This document shows, one piece after another, positions 1 to 3,014 of a stretch of DNA of 11,948 nt (within the stretch, counting starts at the first letter, position 1; the number at the start of each line of letters is the position of its first letter). The notes below the pieces were generated by a model. The model was not told the DNA's origin and made no database searches. It saw nothing but the letters and a program-made list of their open reading frames with translations. The stretch is from JAZLGI01 sp045616225. GTDB lineage: Bacteria > Spirochaetota > Spirochaetia > Sphaerochaetales > Sphaerochaetaceae. The DNA lies in NCBI GenBank assembly GCA_045616225.1, contig JAZLGI010000087.1:1-11948 (forward strand). Direction: 5' to 3'. The position numbers and the translations under genes were made by a program.

Positions 1-29
1 TTGACGGAGAATAAGAAAGGCTGTAAATT
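1..29 (+). promoter_or_regulatory. Antisense RNA promoter, copy 1
   Basis: TTGACG at 1-6, a 17-bp spacer, then TAAATT at 24-29. Both boxes and the exact spacing recur in the other two cassettes (621-649 and 1226-1254) although the spacer sequences differ. That conservation pattern is expected of a sigma-70 promoter. It points into the 3' end of the toxin gene. Confidence 0.7.
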
Positions 30-37
30 GTAACTGT

Positions 38-74
38 AAAAAGAAGTGAAGCTACCCAAGCGGTTGCTGGCTTC
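38..74 (-). terminator. Toxin mRNA terminator, copy 1
   Basis: Arms GAAGC (48-52) and GCTTC (70-74) with inner ACC/GGT pairing, followed on the minus strand by a T-rich tail (complement of 38-46). On the plus strand the same hairpin is followed by seven T at 82-88, so it may act in both directions. Confidence 0.55.
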
Positions 75-94
75 AGGTTAATTTTTTTGTAATA

Positions 95-137
95 AATCGC
101 CATATAGTCCTCACAACTCAATGGCGATTGTTTTTTT
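95..137 (+). terminator. Antisense RNA terminator, copy 1
   Basis: Perfect 9-bp stem AATCGCCAT (95-103) and ATGGCGATT (121-129), a 17-nt loop, and seven T at 131-137. The right arm also encodes the last codons (Arg-His) of the toxin on the other strand. Arms co-vary with those of copies 2 and 3. Confidence 0.8.
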
Positions 138-216
138 CATCCCACAGTTTCAGCAATACAGCCAAGACCAAGCCTAAGATACCAATTACAACTTCAATAA
201 GTTCAAAATCAGTCAT
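118..216 (-). CDS. Small hydrophobic toxin-like peptide, copy 1
   Basis: A 32-residue peptide starting MTDFELIEVVIG and ending KNNRH. Residues 6-22 form one hydrophobic segment (Leu, Ile, Val, Gly, Ala) followed by a charged tail KLWDEK. The start MT-D-F/Y-E-L matches the pattern of the holin-like toxins (Hol_Tox type) and TxpA of Firmicutes, membrane peptides of type I toxin-antitoxin systems that damage the cell envelope when over-produced. The ATG at 216 has an excellent ribosome binding site, AAGGAGGT, 8 nt upstream. It has its own promoter, leader hairpins and a facing antisense promoter. Copy 2 encodes the same peptide and copy 3 a diverged one, so it is maintained as protein. Toxicity is inferred; it could be another kind of membrane microprotein. 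Confidence 0.8.
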   Translation of the reverse strand: MTDFELIEVVIGILGLVLAVLLKLWDEKNNRH

Positions 217-224
217 AGGTGATT

Positions 225-279
225 ACCTCCTTATCTCAAAGATTTTGGAGGCTGGAACCTCCAAGTGTTTTTGCACTTG
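225..279 (-). promoter_or_regulatory. Toxin leader hairpins and ribosome binding site, copy 1
   Basis: In mRNA order: hairpin CAAGTG/CACTTG (279-262), then TTGGAGG/CCTCCAA (264-245), then the ribosome binding site GGAGGT (230-225). The CCTCC of the second hairpin can pair either with the GGAGG before it or with the GGAGG of the ribosome binding site, so the leader can hide or expose the site. All three cassettes keep this order. Confidence 0.6.
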
Positions 280-309
280 AAGTCAACAAACCGCCCTGTT
301 GGGTAGCTT

Positions 310-345
310 CAATGATATTATATCAGAAATCTTTTCATATGTTAA
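310..345 (-). promoter_or_regulatory. Toxin promoter, copy 1
   Basis: On the minus strand TTAACA (345-340), a 17-bp spacer, and perfect TATAAT (322-317) with an extended TG. Predicted start is near 310, which makes the mRNA begin at or within a few bases of GAAGCUACCCAA, the segment complementary to its own 3' end. The best of the three toxin promoters. Confidence 0.75.
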
Positions 346-362
346 GTATTTATACTATTTTA

Positions 363-620
363 CTATCCCAAATAAACCCCCTCACCAGCCGAAAAATAGA
401 CACCAAAAAAAATTAGTACTATGAAATCTATTGCAAGGATAAAAATGCCCTTTAAAAGCCCTGTGGTAAATATCTCAACTATCGCATCAACAAACAAAAC
501 TATAATGGCAATAAAAAGAATCTCACCAATGAAACCTAAGTTAGGAGTGGATTCTTTCTTTTTAGCACTGCTCGGAGAAATATATGCAGTAAAATTTGTA
601 CTCTTGGAAGATGTGCTTCC
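363..620 (-). pseudogene. 5'-truncated small membrane protein remnant
   Basis: An open frame on the minus strand ending at TAG (363-365) encodes about 85 residues. It has a polar Ser/Lys stretch (SPSSAKKKES), then two hydrophobic segments (around GEILFIAIIVLFVDAI and LLKGIFILAIDFIVLIFFG). There is no ATG in frame. The only possible start at the far end is a TTG at 659 with no ribosome binding site, inside the antisense promoter region of copy 2. It therefore looks like the C-terminal part of a membrane protein whose 5' end was lost at the cassette 2 boundary. I do not recognise the family. Confidence 0.4.
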
Positions 621-649
621 TTGACGTATAACTAGAAAATAGGTAAATT
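621..649 (+). promoter_or_regulatory. Antisense RNA promoter, copy 2
   Basis: TTGACG (621-626), 17 bp, TAAATT (644-649). Same boxes and spacing as copy 1 with an unrelated spacer. Confidence 0.7.
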
Positions 650-655
650 GAAAGT

Positions 656-757
656 ACAAAAAGAAGTGAAGCCACCCAAGCGGTTGCTGACTTCAACTAT
701 TTAAATAAGAAACTTATCGCCACAATTGAGTTGCCGCTCAGTGGCGATTGTTTTTTT
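656..757 (+). ncRNA. Putative antisense antitoxin RNA, copy 2
   Basis: Predicted transcript of about 100 nt from the promoter at 621-649 to the T-run 751-757. It shares the first hairpin with copy 1 (668-694) but differs in the linker 695-715, which could give it preference for its own toxin mRNA. It overlaps the last six toxin codons and stop. Confidence 0.6.
716..757 (+). terminator. Antisense RNA terminator, copy 2
   Basis: Stem ATCGCCAC (716-723) and GTGGCGAT (741-748), with an extra inner TGAG/CTCA pairing in the loop, then seven T at 751-757. The T-to-C and A-to-G changes relative to copy 1 are compensatory. Confidence 0.8.
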
Positions 758-836
758 CATCCCACAGTTTCAGCAATACAGCCAAGACCAAGCCTAAGAT
801 ACCAATTACAACTTCAATAAGTTCAAAATCAGTCAT
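738..836 (-). CDS. Small hydrophobic toxin-like peptide, copy 2
   Basis: Encodes the same 32-residue peptide as copy 1. The only coding difference is silent: the last His codon is CAC instead of CAT, the change that keeps the overlapping terminator stem paired. Ribosome binding site GGAGGT at 850-845, 8 nt before the ATG. The toxin promoter differs from that of copy 1, so expression may differ. Function is inferred as for copy 1. Confidence 0.8.
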   Translation of the reverse strand: MTDFELIEVVIGILGLVLAVLLKLWDEKNNRH

Positions 837-844
837 AGGTGATT

Positions 845-899
845 ACCTCCTTATCTCAAAGATTTTGGAGGCAGGAACCTCCAAGTGTTTTAGCACTTG
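845..899 (-). promoter_or_regulatory. Toxin leader hairpins and ribosome binding site, copy 2
   Basis: Same order as copy 1: CAAGTG/CACTTG (899-882), TTGGAGG/CCTCCAA (884-865), ribosome binding site GGAGGT (850-845). Only loop bases differ from copy 1. Confidence 0.6.
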
Positions 900-936
900 A
901 AGTCAACGAACCGCCCTGTTGGGTAGCTTCTATTAG

Positions 937-977
937 AGTATATCACATCGTTTACTTTATTACTATGCTTTTGTTAA
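937..977 (-). promoter_or_regulatory. Toxin promoter, copy 2 (extended -10)
   Basis: TGATATACT on the minus strand (945-937) is an extended -10. The TTAACA that serves as -35 in copy 1 is present (977-972) but lies 29 bp away rather than 17, and nothing close to a -35 sits at the normal distance. Probably a weaker promoter. Confidence 0.45.
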
Positions 978-1006
978 GTGTTTATAACAACCTCTATTTT
1001 GTTGAG

Positions 1007-1252
1007 TCAATCAGATAATAGTTTTGCGTAAATGTAGTAATCGCACCAGGCATTTACCATTTTTCCTTGTCTGATCATTCCTTCTTTTGTGTATCCGCAC
1101 TTTTCCAACATTCTGCAGGATGCAAAACTGTACCTTGCAGATTTCGAAAAACCAAATAACGATTTCTCTATTTCTCCAGAGTAGACTAATTTGACTCGGT
1201 TAAATAAGTACTTTCCCTTTATTCCTTGACCGATAGCAGAAAAAGCTTTAAA
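1007..1252 (-). pseudogene. GNAT N-acetyltransferase C-terminal fragment
   Basis: An open frame of 81 codons ending at TGA (1007-1009) and closed upstream by TAA at 1255-1253. There is no start codon with a ribosome binding site. The last 45 residues read ASCRMLEKCGYTKEG and then a QGKMVNAWCDYYIYAKL tail, the classic end of a RimJ/RimL-type acetyltransferase (S-x-R-x-LEK-CGF-x-x-EG, then D-x-x-x-YA-x-L). A full enzyme is about 170-190 residues, so more than half is missing. The upstream end runs into the antisense promoter of cassette 3. The membrane-proximal half of the frame is not recognisable GNAT and may be coincidental. Confidence 0.7.
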
Positions 1253-1254
1253 TT
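1226..1254 (+). promoter_or_regulatory. Antisense RNA promoter, copy 3
   Basis: TTGACC (1226-1231), 17 bp, TAAATT (1249-1254). Same geometry as copies 1 and 2 despite an unrelated spacer. Confidence 0.7.
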
Positions 1255-1260
1255 AAAGAT

Positions 1261-1359
1261 GAAAAAAGAAGTGAAACTACCCAAACAGGTAGCCGACTTC
1301 AAGTAATTATTTTACAAATCACCGCAAGAGTCGCCAAACATCAGCGGTGATTATTTTTT
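1261..1359 (+). ncRNA. Putative antisense antitoxin RNA, copy 3
   Basis: Predicted transcript of about 100 nt ending in the T-run 1354-1359. It covers the toxin 3' untranslated region and the last codons. It is diverged enough from copies 1 and 2 that cross-pairing with their mRNAs should be poor outside the first hairpin. Confidence 0.55.
1318..1359 (+). terminator. Antisense RNA terminator, copy 3
   Basis: Perfect stem ATCACCGC (1318-1325) and GCGGTGAT (1344-1351), 18-nt loop, T-rich tail 1352-1359. Several bases differ from copies 1 and 2 on both arms, each compensated. Confidence 0.75.
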
Positions 1360-1427
1360 CCAAACCAGACAGCAATCAGAAGACCACAAACTGTAAAGAC
1401 AATCATTAGTAATTCATAATCTGTCAT
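1341..1427 (-). CDS. Small hydrophobic toxin-like peptide, copy 3
   Basis: A 28-residue peptide starting MTDYELLMIVFTVCG and ending KNNHR. The start D-Y-E-L-L-M-I-V-F is even closer to the Firmicutes holin-like / TxpA toxin pattern than copies 1 and 2. One hydrophobic segment spans residues 6-22, followed by a short basic tail. The ATG at 1427 has AAGGAGG 8 nt upstream (1436-1442). The peptide differs strongly from copy 1 but keeps length, membrane segment and ends, showing selection on the protein. Toxicity is an inference. Confidence 0.8.
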   Translation of the reverse strand: MTDYELLMIVFTVCGLLIAVWFGKNNHR

Positions 1428-1435
1428 AAGCGTTT

Positions 1436-1492
1436 CCTCCTTATCGTTTGATTCTGGAGGATTGGAATTTCCTCCAAGTGTTTTAGCACTTG
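1436..1492 (-). promoter_or_regulatory. Toxin leader hairpins and ribosome binding site, copy 3
   Basis: CAAGTG/CACTTG (1492-1475), then TGGAGGA/TCCTCCA (1476-1455, loop changed), then GGAGG ribosome binding site (1440-1436). The alternative GGAGG-CCTCC-GGAGG pairing is kept. Confidence 0.6.
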
Positions 1493-1529
1493 AAGTCAAC
1501 CTACCGCCCTGTCGGGTAGTTTCATTAAT

Positions 1530-1570
1530 AGCATATCATAGCAATTTCTTTATTACTATAATTTTGTTAA
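1530..1570 (-). promoter_or_regulatory. Toxin promoter, copy 3 (extended -10)
   Basis: TGATATGCT (1538-1530) with TTAACA 29 bp upstream (1570-1565), the same unusual spacing as copy 2. Confidence 0.4.
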
Positions 1571-1592
1571 GTATTTTTACGAAAAACTCTGT

Positions 1593-2357
1593 TTGTCCGA
1601 TGAAAATGATATTTCAATTAAGGTCGCCGTTTTCAAAGGAAAAGACAAAACCGATTTTATCAAACGTAATGAATTCGGTCATAAATGTATCATTGAGGCA
1701 ATGCAAAGTGTTGAATCCTATATTGAATCTCTGAACGAAACTTTTATTAAGTTGGATGGTTCTTTAGAGCGAAAAGAACGTAAGAAATTCAACATTGATG
1801 CTTTCAGAGAAGCTTGGGTTAACGCATGTATTCATAATAAATGGTCCGAAGGAGTATCCCCTGCAGTATGGTTTTTTGAAGACAGAATCGAGATATTTTC
1901 AAACGGCTCTTTACCGGATAATTTTTCAAAAGAAGATTTTTACAGAGGCATAAGCCGTCCTGTGAATAAAGAATTAACCGATATTTATATAAAACTGCAC
2001 CTTATTGAGCAATCCGGTCATGGTGTACCGATTGTGGTTAAACAGTACGGAGAGAAAGCTTTTGAATTCGGTACTTCATTTATCATCGTTACCATTCCGT
2101 TCGAACAGCCGTTTACCGCCAAAAATACAGTATCAAATGCAACTGTAAATGCAACTGTAAAATTATCCGACACTCAGAAGAATATTTTAACCATGATGCG
2201 GGAAAATCCTGCCATAACAACCCAAAATATAGGTGTACAACTTTCAATTGATCATGCAACTGTAATCAGAAATATTGCAAAACTTAAAGCGTATGGATTC
2301 GTGCAAAGAATCGGGTCTGATAAAACAGGCAAATGGATTGTCATAAATCAGTCATAA
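1593..2357 (+). pseudogene. AlbA_2/HATPase_c_4-type transcriptional regulator, 5'-truncated
   Basis: 254 residues matching the C-terminal half of the COG2865-type regulators, usually about 450-500 residues: an N-terminal AlbA_2 domain, a HATPase_c_4-like domain and a winged helix. Seen here: KVAVFKGKDKTDFI (residues 10-23), the AFREAWVNACIHNKW helix (70-84), DRIEIFSNGSLP (97-108), an EQSGHGVPIV glycine stretch (139-148), and a C-terminal helix-turn-helix (192-250: SDTQKNILTMM, then QLSIDHATVIRNIAKL). The AlbA_2 half is absent. The frame opens with TTG, no ribosome binding site, and runs back into cassette 3, so the 5' half was probably replaced by the cassette. It may still yield a short product, but I treat it as a remnant. 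Confidence 0.7.
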
Positions 2358-2449
2358 TCGCTCACTTTGTTTGAAAACGCTCAATTGTATCAAACTCGTT
2401 GATTAAACACATCTTCATTTAAACACCATTAAACAACGATTTTACGAAA

Positions 2450-2643
2450 AAAGGGGCTGTAACAAAAGTCATTTAGACTTGGTTGCAGTCCTTTAATATT
2501 TAGGGCTGATTGGACTGAATTTTTTAAGTCCAAATTGCAGTTTTCTGATTTTGGACTGAAATTTTTAAGTCCAAATTGCAATTTTCTGATTTTGGACTTA
2601 CTGCACCTCAGTCTGAAATCCTGACTTTTGTTACAGCCCCTTT
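2450..2643. mobile_element. 194-bp inverted-repeat element (MITE-like)
   Basis: Perfect 22-bp terminal inverted repeats at 2450-2471 (AAAGGGGCTGTAACAAAA...) and 2622-2643, with no coding sequence between them. The inside holds GGACT/AGTCC hairpins and 41-bp tandem repeats. No clear target duplication flanks it. The core TGTAACAA recurs in the hairpin at 2883-2927. It could be a non-autonomous transposable element or a family of large intergenic hairpins. Confidence 0.6.
2512..2599. repeat. 41-bp tandem repeats inside the inverted-repeat element
   Basis: GGACTGAA...AAGTCC then AAATTGCA...TTTCTGATTTT begins at 2512 and again at 2553, with a third partial start at 2594 (period 41). The first two units differ at about two positions. 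Each contains a GGACT/AGTCC hairpin around a T-run. Confidence 0.75.
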
Positions 2644-2882
2644 AATTTTTGGTGTTAACAAAAGTGTTAACAAAATAAGTAGGATTTTCCTGAGTAATCG
2701 ATTTATCACCATTGAGCCTAGTTCTCCAAAGGCCATCGTGATTAAGCCGGAGACTGCCGTTCATCCATACATTGAGTGAAAAACTCCGCTCAACCTTCCC
2801 AAAGATTCACATTTTTTATCATACGGTTCCAATGCCAAATTGACTATTCAGCCTAAAAATTAAGATGGAAGAAAACAAATAA
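2644..2882 (-). other. Gap with a possible decayed membrane-protein remnant
   Basis: No convincing intact gene. On the minus strand one frame reads a 42-residue stretch from ATG at about 2735 (MAFGELGSMVINRLLRKILL, hydrophobic after that). The same frame continues upstream across a TGA into SGVFHSMYG, which looks protein-like, so this may be a broken gene. Its C-terminal end runs into the inverted repeat at 2622-2643. There is no ribosome binding site. A direct repeat GTGTTAACAAAA occurs twice at 2652-2676. Confidence 0.25.
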
Positions 2883-2927
2883 AGAGATGTAACAAAAGCC
2901 GATAAACCTGACTCTTGTTACATCTCT
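2883..2927 (-). terminator. Hairpin, likely terminator of the lipoprotein gene
   Basis: Perfect 13-bp stem AGAGATGTAACAA (2883-2895) and TTGTTACATCTCT (2915-2927) with a 19-nt loop, followed on the minus strand by a T-rich stretch. The arm shares TGTAACAA(A/G)AGTCAGG with the right end of the element at 2450-2643, so the two are related. Confidence 0.6.
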
Positions 2928-2946
2928 CTGTAAGTTATGAAAAGAA

Positions 2947-2965
2947 TGGAAGTACACCTTCCATG
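2947..2965 (-). other. Small hairpin downstream of the lipoprotein gene
   Basis: ATGGAAG (2947-2953) and CTTCCAT (2959-2965), 5-nt loop, then TCTTTTC on the minus strand. It may add to termination with the stronger hairpin at 2883-2927. Confidence 0.35.
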
Positions 2966-3014
2966 GAATAGGCAGAGCTAATGCTCCCCCTATCCCGTTG
3001 AAAGTAACTACCCA

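Larger units (their letters stand above)
36..137 (+). ncRNA. Putative antisense antitoxin RNA, copy 1
   Basis: Predicted transcript of about 100 nt from the promoter at 1-29 to the T-run at 131-137. It is fully complementary to the toxin mRNA 3' untranslated region and to the last six codons and stop of the toxin. This matches the known layout of B. subtilis txpA/RatA and bsrG/SR4, where the antisense RNA overlaps the 3' end of the toxin mRNA. Its first half contains the hairpin 48-74, the second the terminator 95-137. Some transcripts could stop earlier at the T-run 82-88. Existence is inferred from signals only. Confidence 0.6.
1..345 (-). repeat. Toxin-antitoxin cassette, copy 1
   Basis: First of three homologous cassettes (others at 621-977 and 1226-1570). 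Order on the plus strand: antisense promoter, outer hairpin, antisense terminator, toxin gene in reverse, leader hairpins, toxin promoter. The stretch 121-310 is nearly identical to 741-930, with only a handful of substitutions, so copies 1 and 2 duplicated recently. The unit is bounded by a perfect 12-bp inverted repeat: GAAGCTACCCAA at 48-59 and its complement at 299-310. Its left limit is uncertain because the window begins exactly at the -35 box. Confidence 0.85.
621..977 (-). repeat. Toxin-antitoxin cassette, copy 2
   Basis: Second cassette. It is nearly identical to copy 1 over 741-930 but diverged in the 3' untranslated part (695-715) and in the promoter region beyond 931. The outer inverted repeat is GAAGCCACCCAA (668-679) against TTGGGTAGCTTC (919-930); the single difference becomes a G-U pair in the mRNA. 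Confidence 0.85.
1226..1570 (-). repeat. Toxin-antitoxin cassette, copy 3 (diverged)
   Basis: Third cassette with the same order of parts but many substitutions. Outer inverted repeat GAAACTACCC (1273-1282) against GGGTAGTTTC (1514-1523): perfect, with a compensatory pair change relative to copy 1. Confidence 0.85.

Noticed and set aside
48..310. Integron cassette recombination sites (GTTGGGT and its complement at cassette ends, in a region of short broken genes)
   Set aside because: Only one of the two core motifs fits (GTTRRRY); no matching RYYYAAC partner at the right distance, and the inverted repeats are better explained as pairing mRNA ends and terminators.
421..624. 67-residue plus-strand frame between cassettes 1 and 2
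   Set aside because: No ribosome binding site; complementary frame has the clearer membrane-protein character and the cassette 2 promoter overlaps its end.
48..1523. CRISPR-like array of repeats
   Set aside because: Only three long copies, with genes and promoters inside each; no short regular repeats with unique spacers.
2576..2779. 67-residue plus-strand frame
   Set aside because: Starts inside the tandem repeats, no ribosome binding site, no recognisable protein.
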